Shown here piece after piece: positions 1-7,643 of a stretch of DNA of 16,049 bases; within the stretch, counting starts at the first letter, position 1, and each line of letters begins with the position of its first letter. Source of the DNA: Myxococcota bacterium (GTDB lineage Bacteria; Myxococcota_C; UBA6777); assembly GCA_023150835.1 (NCBI GenBank), contig JAKLKB010000147.1:1-16049 (forward strand). The letters are read 5' to 3'. The translations under genes were made by a program, and so were the position numbers. The notes under the pieces are model-generated. The model did not search any database. It was not told where the DNA came from and saw only the letters and a program-made list of their open reading frames with translations.

Positions 1-17
1 GGCAGCGTCTGCGCGTC

Positions 18-89
18 GTGCATACAGCGTGTGTCATGGAACACCAAAACCTCGCTGCCTCCGACTTTCGCTCCCTCCCCTGTTCACGG
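18..89 (+). repeat. 72-base direct repeat, copy 1
   Basis: Matches 203-274 at an offset of 185 bases with three differences (positions 23, 34 and 70). The right end runs into a small GC hairpin: arm 73-80 (CCCTCCCC) pairs with 89-96 across an 8-base loop. This copy carries the whole hairpin and the following G-rich tail, so it is the more complete of the two. Confidence 0.85.
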
Positions 90-121
90 GGGAGGGCTGG
101 GGTGGGGGGGCCAACAAGCGC

Positions 122-164
122 TAACCTAGCGCGTATGGGGCGCTGCCCCATAGGCGTTAGGTTA
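122..164. repeat. Long near-perfect hairpin between the direct repeats
   Basis: The arms 122-141 and 145-164 pair over 20 positions with one G-T wobble (129/157) and one mismatch (133/153), around a 3-base loop GCT. The centre is TATGGGGC-GCT-GCCCCATA and the outer ends are TAACCTA and TAGGTTA. A further short pairing, CCAAC at 111-115 with GTTGG at 177-181, lies outside. No T-run follows on either strand, so it looks like a palindromic dispersed repeat or miniature element rather than a terminator. Confidence 0.75.
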
Positions 165-202
165 AGCACGGGGGAAGTTGGAGCAGGCAAAGACGCTCTC
201 TT

Positions 203-274
203 GTGCAAACAGCGTGTGGCATGGAACACCAAAACCTCGCTGCCTCCGACTTTCTCTCCCTCCCCTGTTCACGG
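203..274 (+). repeat. 72-base direct repeat, copy 2 (truncated)
   Basis: Second copy of the unit at 18-89. Similarity stops abruptly after 274, inside what would be the 3' arm of the GC hairpin. The hairpin seen in copy 1 is therefore missing here, which suggests this copy was cut off by a rearrangement. Confidence 0.85.
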
Positions 275-417
275 TCTTTGGCTCTTACAGGAGGACAAAT
301 CGCGTGACGCTCACCCCTGCCCTTCGGGCGTCTCCTCTCCCTGCGACGCTCGCAAAGCCTCGCTGCTGCCGCGAGGGGGAGGAAGGCAGAAAGTCTGAGC
401 GCACAGAGAAACCCCGT

Positions 418-496
418 CTCCGTACTTCCGTACTATCCGTACCTTCCGTGCTTTCCGTGCCTTCCGTACTTTCGGTACTTTCCGTGTTTTCCGTGG
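418..496. repeat. 9-base tandem repeat, about nine copies
   Basis: The core CCGT (one copy CGGT) recurs at 420, 428, 437, 446, 455, 464, 473, 482 and 491, an exact 9-base period after the first step, with consensus TTTCCGTGC / CTTCCGTAC. Read on the minus strand it would give a Ser-Thr-Glu-rich peptide. I treat that as a by-product of the repeat, because it lies downstream of the minus-strand gene's terminator and has no ribosome binding site that I can see. Confidence 0.8.
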
Positions 497-539
497 ACTC
501 TTCTTTTCGATCACACATCACCGGGTATCGTATTACATC

Positions 540-563
540 TAAAAATCGCTTTTTGCGAGCGAT
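540..563 (-). terminator. Rho-independent terminator of the DUF6159 gene
   Basis: Read on the minus strand, the stem ATCGCT (563-558) pairs with AGCGAT (550-545) across a 7-base loop and is followed by a run of T (plus-strand A run 541-545). It begins 25 bases after the stop codon of the minus-strand gene. The left arm plus loop is duplicated at 576-588, overlapping the stop codon, so an alternative longer hairpin can form with the same right arm. Confidence 0.65.
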
Positions 564-587
564 GGTTCGCGGTTGTTTTGCGAGCGA

Positions 588-1424
588 TTATTCGAAGGTT
601 TTCACTGCGAGGAGGAGTTCCTCTTCGCGGAAGCCCTCGCCGATCATGCCGTCGCGTGCGTACAGATACAATGCGGCTTGGAAGATCGAGGACAGCACGC
701 CTTGGATCAGCGCGATCCCGACGACACCAAGGGCACCGATCCCCAACAGCACGAACATCATCGGACCGCCGAAAACGATCCCAAAGCCCATCAACGCGAA
801 AAAAGGCAGGGAAAGCAAAAAGCCCAACAGACCAAAGCTAAAGTTGCCGATGATCTGTTCTCCCCAACGTTCGCGGAACAGGCGACCCGACTCTTTTAAG
901 GTGTCGATGGGACCGAGGTTTTGCGCCACCAGCACAGGGATCGCAAAGAAGGTCACCAGTCCCCAGATCGCCCCCAAGACCGCAGAGATCACACGTCCCA
1001 AAAACTCCAGACGCTCTTCGATCAGATGCAAAACCAGCCCAACAGTCCCCGACAACAACGACCAGCCCAAGATCAGATGAAGCCTTTTTCCTGCTTCACG
1101 CAGACCATAACCCACCGTCGGATCTCCGCCTTGGAGCCGCTCGATCGCGCACGCCACGATCGCTGTGTTGAAAAACACGATGATGAACGTCGCGCCAAGA
1201 TAAAACAGAAAAAGGTACGCGTACACCAAAACATTGATGGTCGCCTCTTTTGAGTTGGAAGAAAGCAAGGAACCCGTAAAGATCAGCACATAGAAAAAGC
1301 AAGCCATCATCAAAAGCATTGTGACACCCGAGATGATCGGAAAGATCATCAGCTCCTTGTCTTTTCTCAAGACGCGCATACAGCAGGTCATGATCTCCCA
1401 TGTTTGCGAGGTCCGTTCAAACAT
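588..1424 (-). CDS. DUF6159-type multipass membrane protein
   Basis: The protein has 278 residues and is predicted to sit in the cytoplasmic membrane with about six hydrophobic segments (roughly 27-50, 65-92, 116-133, 142-165, 190-213 and 215-245). The N-terminus, with WEIM..C.RVLRKDKELMIFP, and the segment FFNTAIVACAIERLQGGDPT followed by GYGLREA match what I recall of the DUF6159 family, whose function is unknown. Later features of that family, a TFFAIPVL-type membrane segment and a KESGRLFRERWGE loop, are also present, and the length is normal. The ATG at 1424 is supported by GGAG (plus-strand 1431-1434) six bases upstream. The gene is divergent from the giant surface-protein gene and is followed by its own terminator. 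No enzymatic motif is visible. The family name rests on remembered consensus, not a search. Confidence 0.85.
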   Translation of the reverse strand: MFERTSQTWEIMTCCMRVLRKDKELMIFPIISGVTMLLMMACFFYVLIFTGSLLSSNSKEATINVLVYAYLFLFYLGATFIIVFFNTAIVACAIERLQGGDPTVGYGLREAGKRLHLILGWSLLSGTVGLVLHLIEERLEFLGRVISAVLGAIWGLVTFFAIPVLVAQNLGPIDTLKESGRLFRERWGEQIIGNFSFGLLGFLLSLPFFALMGFGIVFGGPMMFVLLGIGALGVVGIALIQGVLSSIFQAALYLYARDGMIGEGFREEELLLAVKTFE

Positions 1425-1738
1425 CGACGTCTCCGTTGGTTGGTGAGGGGAAGCAATAGAGGCTCTGCCCGACGCAAAGCCTCAAAAACAGCGCAATGAA
1501 GCATAGGACGATAGGGAAGAGTCTTTTTGAGGTCAAGGTGAGAGCCGTTGCTGTAGCCTTCGAGAAGCCCAAGGTGCGAGATTGTTGAGATAAAAAGCGA
1601 GGTCATGTGGTCTCTTGTGCGAGGCATGGAAAAACGTATCGTCACCGCGATCTTGTGAGGTCTTGCGCCTGATGGCACAGGCCGAAACAGGCAAACACGA
1701 CCAAAGCAAACATACCAACAAACGAAGGAGTCCTCATT
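1425..1738. other. Divergent intergenic region
   Basis: These 314 bases separate two divergent genes and must carry the promoters of both. I see no convincing sigma-70 -35/-10 pair, operator palindrome or RNA fold. Short open frames exist on both strands but lack a good ribosome binding site and recognisable sequence, so I leave them out. The only clear signal is the ribosome binding site at the right edge. Confidence 0.5.
1725..1730 (+). promoter_or_regulatory. Ribosome binding site of the giant surface-protein gene
   Basis: AAGGAG lies eight bases upstream of the ATG at 1739. It fixes this start, which is also the one that gives a clean signal peptide. Confidence 0.85.
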
Positions 1739-4700
1739 ATGCGTTTTGGTTTGTCTTTTTGGGGCGCATATTGCGCCCTTGTATTGGGAGGGGTGGGTGT
1801 GGCGCACGCGCAAACGCCCTTGCCACCCACCAATCTTCAAGCCCAATTCCAACGAAACGGAAACTACACCGATCTCCAATGGCGGATGCAAGGGCGTTAT
1901 CAAGTTGCCGCTGATCTGCGACTGAACAGCCAGTACAACTTCCCCGTCGCAGAAGTCTTGGGATCGTGGGATCAACAAGGAGGTTCATGGAGTGTAAACG
2001 GCGCGGTATTGAGCCAGATCAGCGCAGGTCTCTCACCTGTATTTCGGGCGTGGCCGGGTGGTTTGGCGATGCGCGATTATGACTTTTCTGTTCGCGTCCG
2101 TTCTTCTGTTTTGACGGGCTTTGTGGGCGTTGCGTTTCGCTTCTCGAATGCCAACAACTCTTATTACGTTGCGATCGAGCCTTTGCGTGTGGCCTTGTAT
2201 CGACGGGTCAACGGAACAGATACTTTGCTCGCGCAACAAGCGGCCATTCGGGCTGTGAACACATGGTACTTGGTGCGTGTCTCTCCTCAAGGCACGACTC
2301 TTCGCGCAACTGTCGGCAGCATCACGCTTTCTGCAACCGACAACAGCCATCCCGAAGGTTCTGTTGCGCTCATCTCTAGCGGGATCACTTCGGATTTTAC
2401 AGGACCAACGACAGAGCTTGAGTTGCGCAATTCGGGGGGCATGGTGCGCTTTACGCCGACGCAGCTTTTTAGTGGGTGGACGCGGTTTGGCGTGGGAACG
2501 TGGGCCGTCAGCCCCAACGGCTACGAACTTCGTCAATCGATCAACACTCCCGAAGATACGGGCTATTTCAACCCAAAGCACACCACGCTCCGCGATTACA
2601 CCTACATCCAACAGATGCGCATTGATCCGCTCAATGACGACGATGTGATCGGTGTGGTAGTGCGTTACACCCAAAACCAAGCGACGCCTCACCGTTTTAC
2701 AGCGTATCTGTTTGAGTGGAATCGTGGAGGAGCCGGTGGAGTGCCGAACCGCCGGCTTGTACGTGTGACCAACGGGGGTTATGGAACCCACGGTGGTACG
2801 TGGCCGCGCATCAACCATACCGTCCTCTTTTCGGACAACGTGACGTGGGTTGGCAGCACATGGTACACGATCCGCGTCACCGTCCTCGGCCAGCGTATCC
2901 GTATCTGGATCAACGGTGTCTTGTGGGCCGATTATACGGACAACAACAGTGCTTGGATCCAACAAGGGGCTGCCGGCCCGCTCAACTGGTCGAACCCCAA
3001 CTACAATACACGCCACTTTACGCTGTATTACGCCAACGATGTCTTTGCCAACGCCACCGCAACCACTCCTGCGATCTCTGACATCACAAGCTCTTATGCT
3101 CGTCTTAACACCACCAACGTCAGCACGCTCCTGACCACACCGATCACGACATGGGCCACCACAAACGATATCCCCTTGGCCTTTTTGTCCGTCGATCAGT
3201 ACCGTGTGGTGTTCGAGGATCCTTCGACCTTTGAAGGGCTGATCAGCCCCGATGGGGTGGCCTCGACTCCGACCGATGGATCGGCCTTTGCGTACGGTCG
3301 TCAACGCGCTGGAACGCTGCGTTATCACGTCTATCGAAACAACACACGCCTCACCACCACCCCCGTCACTACGCAGACCTATCGCGACACCTACACCGCT
3401 TGCATTCCTGCCCCCAACACGACCTACAACTACCAAGTGACCGCCCTCAACCCCGCCAACAACGAAAGTGGGCGCTCAAACACCGCAAGCATCACCACCG
3501 CCAACGATCCACCCACCATCAGCGGAGTCCCCGATCAATCGGGAGCGCATGGTACTTCGTGGACGCTCGATCTGACGCCCTACATCAACGACCCGAACGC
3601 CGCCAAAAATACCCTTGTGATCACCGAAAATAGCGCCTTTGTCACCGTCTCTGGACAAACGCTGACGTTCCTTTATCCCGCTGCTTCGGGCGTCACTGCC
3701 GAGAATGTTATCCTCACCGTCACAGACTGCCACGGCGCACAAGCCTCCCAAACGATCCGCGTCACCCTACAAAACCGCCCACCCGTCTTTACGACCACCG
3801 CCCCCAACGCAGCCACCGAAAAAGCCACTTATGTGTACGACGCCAACGCCAACGATCCCGATACAGGCGATGTCGTCAACTACAAACTTACGCAAGGCCC
3901 CGCAACGGCGACCATCGACCCAACGACGGGCCGTGTCTCATGGACGCCCACCAACGCCGACTCTGGAAAGACCCTCACCTTCGAGATCGAGGCGTGCGAC
4001 AATCGCACTCCCCCCGCTTGTACGCGCCAAACGTGGCAAGTGACAGTCAGCAACGTCAACGATCCACCCACCATCACCTCAACCCCCCCAACCACCGCCA
4101 CCGAAGACCAGCTTTATACTTACCAAGTGACGGCTACCGACCCCGATACTGGCGACACCCTCAACTACAAGCTCAAAACCGCCCCTTCCACCGCGACCAT
4201 CGATCCCAACACAGGCGCGATCCGCTGGACGCCCGGGGATGCCGATGCAGGCAAAGATATCGACTTTGAAGTCGAAGTCTGCGACAAAGCAGGCGCTTGT
4301 GTCACCCAGTCTTGGAAAACCAAAGTCACCAACGTCAACGATCCACCCGTGATCTCTTCGACGCCACCGGCCTCTGCCACCGAAGATCAAGCCTATACTT
4401 ACGAGCCTACCGTCGCTGATCCCGACCCGAACGACACCCATACATGGAAGTTCAAAAAGTCTCCCACAGGCGCCACCATCGACCCCGCCACCGGCAAGAT
4501 CAACTGGACGCCCGGGGATGCCGATGCAGGCAAAGACGTCGACTTTGAGATCGAAGTCTGTGATGCCGCTGGTGTCTGTGTTTCGCAGTCTTGGAAGACC
4601 AAAGTCAACAACGTCAACGATCCACCCGTGATCACTTCGACACCTCCTCCAACCACCGATGAAGGCACCGCTTTTTCTTACAAACCCACCGCTACCGATC

Positions 4701-7408
4701 CCGATCCAAACGACACTCAGACATGGAAACTCACCAAAGGCCCCGCAGATGCGCAGATCAATCCGCAAACAGGCGAGGTGACATGGACCTCCAAAACAGG
4801 CGATGCCAACAAAGAGATCGATTTTGAGATCGAAGTCTGCGACGCTGCGGGAGCTTGCACCCGTCAATCGTGGAAAACCAAAGTCAACAACGTCAACGAT
4901 CCGCCTGTGATCACTTCTTCTGCCCCCACCGAAGCCTTTGTCGGGCGCGGGATGAACTACAAACCAACCGTCACAGATCCCGATACAGGCGACACCCACA
5001 CATGGAAGATCACCAAAGGCCCCGCAGGAGCCACCCTCGATCCCGCAACGGGCGAGATCAAATGGACTCCCGCAACCGCTGATGCCGGAAAAGACTTCGA
5101 GTTTATCGTCGAAGTCTGCGACAACGGCACGCCCCCACGCTGTTCTACCCAAACCTTCAAGGTCAAAGCCAAGCTACCTTGCGTCGTCGACATCGACTGC
5201 CCAACAGGCGAGATCTGTAGTGATGGCGCTTGCATCCCTGCTGGATGCGCCTCTCAAACACCCCAATGTGCGGCCTCAACCAACGTCTGCCTCAAGTCTC
5301 AGTGCGTCGCCGACCCTTGCGCAAACAAGACCTGCGCGGCTGGCGAGATCTGCCGTCCCACCGATGGTTTGTGCATCAAGCCTTGCGCGGGTGTCACTTG
5401 CCCCCAAGGCGAAGTCTGCGTCGATGGAACCTGTGCAACCGATGCTTGCGTCGCTGTTGGAAAAACCTGCGCCACAGACGAGATCTGCGACGGCAGCAAC
5501 GGCCAAAATCCGCAATGTATCAAAAACCCTTGCAACGCCACTTCTTGTCGTTTTGGCCGTGTCTGTTCGCAAGGCTCGTGCGTCGATGATCCCTGCCCGA
5601 AGATGGCCTGCCCCGATCCCTCAGGGCAACGCTGCGTCGCAGGACAGTGCATCGACCGCCAGACCTGTAAGGTCGATCTCGATTGCCCTTCTGCCGAGAT
5701 CTGCGTCACGGGCCGTTGTGTGCCTTCGGGATGCCACACCCAAACCCCCGTCTGTCCCCAAGCCAACCAGCTCTGTCTCGATGGCGGATGCAAGGACAAC
5801 ACTTGCATCACTTCTAGCGGAGCAAGCCCTTGTGCCAATGACGAATACTGTCGTCCCGTCGATGGAAAGTGCGCAAAACCTTGCGCCACCGTCCAATGCC
5901 CGACAGGGCAGCGTTGTGTCGATGGTGGCTGTCAAGCCGATCCTTGCGCCAATGTCCAATGTTCTGCGGGCCAAGTCTGTATCGCAGGGCAATGTCAACC
6001 CGATAACTGCAATGCCTCAAACGTCTGCAAACACGGGCGGATCTGCCGTTCAGACACCAACACCTGCGCCAGTGATCCTTGTGGTGGTGTCACCTGCCCC
6101 GACAATCGGCAGGTGTGCAGCCTCGGCCAATGTACCGCCCCTCCCACTTGCACCTTTGACAAAAATTGCCCCAACAACGCGCTCTGTGTGGGCGGAAAAT
6201 GCGTCCCTTCCAACTGCGATCCCAACACGCCTTGCCCCCAAGGAAAGCTTTGTAACAACGGGACTTGTCTCGAAGATCCTTGCACCAGCGTCACCTGCCC
6301 CACCGATCAGGTCTGCAAAGCGGGAACCTGCGTCGGAAGCTGCTTTGGCGTCTTTTGCCCCAAAGGACAGATCTGCTCCAACGGACAATGCAACCTTGAT
6401 CCTTGTGCCTCCATTCAATGTGCCCAAGGCGAAGTCTGTAAGGGCGGTATCTGCACGCCCAACACCTGCCAAAGCGACTCTTGCAAGCAGGGGCGGTTGT
6501 GCGAAGTCAACCGCTGCACCGACGATCCTTGCAACGGCTTGCGTTGTCCGACAGGAAGCACCTGTCAAAACGGTCAATGCGTCGGAGACAAACCTTGCAA
6601 AAATGACGCTGGCTGCGGTGGTGACGGTGTTTGCATTCAAAAGATCTGCAAAGACCCGGGATGCTACCGCGACGGCTGCCCCCAAACAAAGCTGTGTTTG
6701 GCCGGGCAATGTGTGGACGATCCTTGTGCTGCCAAGCAATGCGCAACAGGTGAACGCTGTCGCCCCGCAGATGCTGCGTGCGTCAAAGACTGCCCCGCTT
6801 GCCCCGCTGGACAGCGCTGCACCAACGGCCTGTGCGAAGCGGATCCTTGCGCGAGTGTGACCTGCAAAGACGGTGAGCGCTGTGTCAACGGGACTTGTGT
6901 CACCGACGCCTGCACCAATCCCAACGCCAAACTCTGCAAGTTCCAGCGCGCTTGTGACGCCGAAACGTGCAGCGACGACCTTTGCCTCGGTTTGCAATGC
7001 GCAGCCAACCAAACTTGTCGTGCAGGGATCTGTGTCGATTCTACAGGCACCACCGAAGGCACCACCGAAGGCATCACCGAAGGCATCACCGAAGGCACCA
7101 CCGAAAGCACCACCGAACCGATCTCTGACGCCTCGGAGTCTACGAGCGAAACCACTTCCGAACCGTCCAGCGAAACCACTTCGGAACCATCAAGCGACGG
7201 CACGTTGCCCGACGGAACCACCAACACCGAAGATTCTACAGGCGACAAGACCGTCGCAGAATCGGGCGCTGATAACGCCCAAGGCGATACTGGCGCAGGT
7301 ATCGTCGGCGGTGGTTGCAATTGCAGCACCTCCACGCCTTCTGCATCATGGTTCTTTGGTTTGTTCTGCCTGCTCTTGCTTTCTCTTCGCCGTCGTCTCC
7401 GCTCCTGA
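1739..7408 (+). CDS. Giant secreted multidomain surface protein with MYXO-CTERM-like anchor
   Basis: The product has 1,889 residues. A signal peptide ends at AHA-QT (cleavage after residue 24). Next come two beta-sandwich, LamG/thrombospondin-C-like domains (about 70-228 and 244-440), an FN3-like domain (480-590) and an Ig-like domain (591-680). Five tandem Ig/cadherin-like domains start at residues 681, 776, 869, 962 and 1055; each opens with PPVI/PPTI and carries DPDTGD-type and DPxTG motifs. Residues 1148-1765 hold 112 cysteines in four-cysteine units. A TTEG/Ser/Glu-rich linker leads to GGGCNCS (C1860, C1862), a hydrophobic helix (about 1869-1883) and RRRLRS. That tail matches the MYXO-CTERM plan of proteins that are processed and displayed on the surface of myxobacteria. 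The likely role is adhesion or an extended surface stalk; no catalytic motif is seen. It is transcribed alone and divergently from the DUF6159 gene. Confidence 0.93.
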   Translation: MRFGLSFWGAYCALVLGGVGVAHAQTPLPPTNLQAQFQRNGNYTDLQWRMQGRYQVAADLRLNSQYNFPVAEVLGSWDQQGGSWSVNGAVLSQISAGLSPVFRAWPGGLAMRDYDFSVRVRSSVLTGFVGVAFRFSNANNSYYVAIEPLRVALYRRVNGTDTLLAQQAAIRAVNTWYLVRVSPQGTTLRATVGSITLSATDNSHPEGSVALISSGITSDFTGPTTELELRNSGGMVRFTPTQLFSGWTRFGVGTWAVSPNGYELRQSINTPEDTGYFNPKHTTLRDYTYIQQMRIDPLNDDDVIGVVVRYTQNQATPHRFTAYLFEWNRGGAGGVPNRRLVRVTNGGYGTHGGTWPRINHTVLFSDNVTWVGSTWYTIRVTVLGQRIRIWINGVLWADYTDNNSAWIQQGAAGPLNWSNPNYNTRHFTLYYANDVFANATATTPAISDITSSYARLNTTNVSTLLTTPITTWATTNDIPLAFLSVDQYRVVFEDPSTFEGLISPDGVASTPTDGSAFAYGRQRAGTLRYHVYRNNTRLTTTPVTTQTYRDTYTACIPAPNTTYNYQVTALNPANNESGRSNTASITTANDPPTISGVPDQSGAHGTSWTLDLTPYINDPNAAKNTLVITENSAFVTVSGQTLTFLYPAASGVTAENVILTVTDCHGAQASQTIRVTLQNRPPVFTTTAPNAATEKATYVYDANANDPDTGDVVNYKLTQGPATATIDPTTGRVSWTPTNADSGKTLTFEIEACDNRTPPACTRQTWQVTVSNVNDPPTITSTPPTTATEDQLYTYQVTATDPDTGDTLNYKLKTAPSTATIDPNTGAIRWTPGDADAGKDIDFEVEVCDKAGACVTQSWKTKVTNVNDPPVISSTPPASATEDQAYTYEPTVADPDPNDTHTWKFKKSPTGATIDPATGKINWTPGDADAGKDVDFEIEVCDAAGVCVSQSWKTKVNNVNDPPVITSTPPPTTDEGTAFSYKPTATDPDPNDTQTWKLTKGPADAQINPQTGEVTWTSKTGDANKEIDFEIEVCDAAGACTRQSWKTKVNNVNDPPVITSSAPTEAFVGRGMNYKPTVTDPDTGDTHTWKITKGPAGATLDPATGEIKWTPATADAGKDFEFIVEVCDNGTPPRCSTQTFKVKAKLPCVVDIDCPTGEICSDGACIPAGCASQTPQCAASTNVCLKSQCVADPCANKTCAAGEICRPTDGLCIKPCAGVTCPQGEVCVDGTCATDACVAVGKTCATDEICDGSNGQNPQCIKNPCNATSCRFGRVCSQGSCVDDPCPKMACPDPSGQRCVAGQCIDRQTCKVDLDCPSAEICVTGRCVPSGCHTQTPVCPQANQLCLDGGCKDNTCITSSGASPCANDEYCRPVDGKCAKPCATVQCPTGQRCVDGGCQADPCANVQCSAGQVCIAGQCQPDNCNASNVCKHGRICRSDTNTCASDPCGGVTCPDNRQVCSLGQCTAPPTCTFDKNCPNNALCVGGKCVPSNCDPNTPCPQGKLCNNGTCLEDPCTSVTCPTDQVCKAGTCVGSCFGVFCPKGQICSNGQCNLDPCASIQCAQGEVCKGGICTPNTCQSDSCKQGRLCEVNRCTDDPCNGLRCPTGSTCQNGQCVGDKPCKNDAGCGGDGVCIQKICKDPGCYRDGCPQTKLCLAGQCVDDPCAAKQCATGERCRPADAACVKDCPACPAGQRCTNGLCEADPCASVTCKDGERCVNGTCVTDACTNPNAKLCKFQRACDAETCSDDLCLGLQCAANQTCRAGICVDSTGTTEGTTEGITEGITEGTTESTTEPISDASESTSETTSEPSSETTSEPSSDGTLPDGTTNTEDSTGDKTVAESGADNAQGDTGAGIVGGGCNCSTSTPSASWFFGLFCLLLLSLRRRLRS
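3779..5176 (+). repeat. Five tandem Ig/cadherin-like domain repeats in DNA
   Basis: Units begin at 3779, 4064, 4343, 4622 and 4901. The first is 285 bases and the next three are exactly 279 bases (93 residues). Parts are almost identical in DNA between units 2 and 3, for example the stretch encoding GDADAGKD (around 4237 and 4516), and the boundary encoding NVNDPP is nearly invariant. This indicates fairly recent duplication or gene conversion. Each unit carries a conserved Cys pair near its end (CDxxGxC or CDNxTPPxC). Confidence 0.9.
5180..7033 (+). repeat. Two-level cysteine repeat: 4 modules of 7 four-Cys units
   Basis: Modules begin at 5180, 5666, 6149 and 6596 (residues 1148, 1310, 1471 and 1620). 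Each contains exactly 28 cysteines by hand count, arranged as seven units of the form C-x4/5-C-x5-C-x4-C with a G before the last Cys. The sixth unit of every module has a basic CRFGRVC / CKHGRIC / CKQGRLC / CKFQRAC signature, which shows the modules are homologous as wholes. DPC or similar marks most unit starts. The spacing resembles small disulfide-rich EGF/TIL-like knots, but I do not assign a named domain. Confidence 0.85.
7049..7120 (+). repeat. 12-base tandem repeat, six copies, encoding T-T/I-E-G
   Basis: Six consecutive 12-base units (ACCACCGAAGGC and close variants) encode the TTEG/ITEG/TTES/TTEP linker between the cysteine-rich region and the C-terminal anchor. It is a likely length-variable spacer by slippage. 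Confidence 0.85.
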
Positions 7409-7443
7409 TCTCTCCTCTCTCTGTCTCGTCGATCCTCGCAAAC

Positions 7444-7527
7444 ATGGCATTTTGTATGCCCTCCCCCACCGAAAAGCCATCTGAGATGGCATTTTGTATG
7501 GCCTTCCCCATTGAAAAGCGATCTGAT
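7444..7527 (+). repeat. 42-base repeat, two tandem copies
   Basis: Units 7444-7485 and 7486-7527 begin ATGGCATTTTGTATG and end AAAAGC(C/G)ATCTGA(G/T). Right after the second unit, ATACAAAAT (7526-7534) is the inverted complement of ATTTTGTAT (7491-7499), so the copy can fold back on itself. There is no spacer between units and no cas gene. It looks like a dispersed intergenic repeat. Confidence 0.8.
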
Positions 7528-7563
7528 ACAAAATCCACAGGGCGCGTGATCGTAAAAACGTAG

Positions 7564-7585
7564 GGGCAGCCCCCCGTGGCTGCCC
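7564..7585. repeat. REP-like GC hairpin
   Basis: A perfect 8-base stem, GGGCAGCC (7564-7571) with GGCTGCCC (7578-7585), encloses a six-base loop. It is flanked by GTAG on the left and AATAA on the right, with no T-run. Similar short GC palindromes are typical dispersed intergenic repeats. It could weakly terminate or stabilise the mRNA of the giant gene ending 155 bases upstream. Confidence 0.6.
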
Positions 7586-7643
7586 AATAATCCGGCGTTT
7601 ACATACGACCCTTTGTGTACACATCACTCGGATATCGTATGAG

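Larger units (their letters stand above)
1..587. other. Repeat-rich non-coding region
   Basis: No convincing gene lies here. Open frames in this stretch are low-complexity or simply read through the repeats and into the antisense of the next gene. The region holds a 72-base direct repeat in two copies, a long imperfect hairpin between them, a purine/pyrimidine-skewed stretch (about 330-400), a 9-base tandem repeat and, at the right end, a terminator for the minus-strand gene. The mixture resembles a graveyard of dispersed intergenic repeats. Confidence 0.7.

Noticed and set aside
122-164. The long hairpin as a transcription terminator
   Set aside because: No T-run follows on either strand and no gene ends next to it within the window.
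178-1080. A 300-codon plus-strand open frame over 178-1080
   Set aside because: It crosses the direct repeat, the 9-base array and a terminator, then runs antisense through the DUF6159 gene. The product is Arg/Pro/Ser-rich without structure.
4079-5152. A 357-codon minus-strand open frame with repeated DFD/GIGG-like blocks
   Set aside because: Its apparent repeats mirror the Ig-domain repeats on the other strand, and it has no ribosome binding site or known motif.
5082-6860. A 592-codon plus-strand open frame in another frame
   Set aside because: It runs inside the Cys-rich part of the giant protein. Its Ala/Ser/Pro-rich composition is that of a shifted frame; the main frame has a signal peptide, ordered repeats and an anchor.
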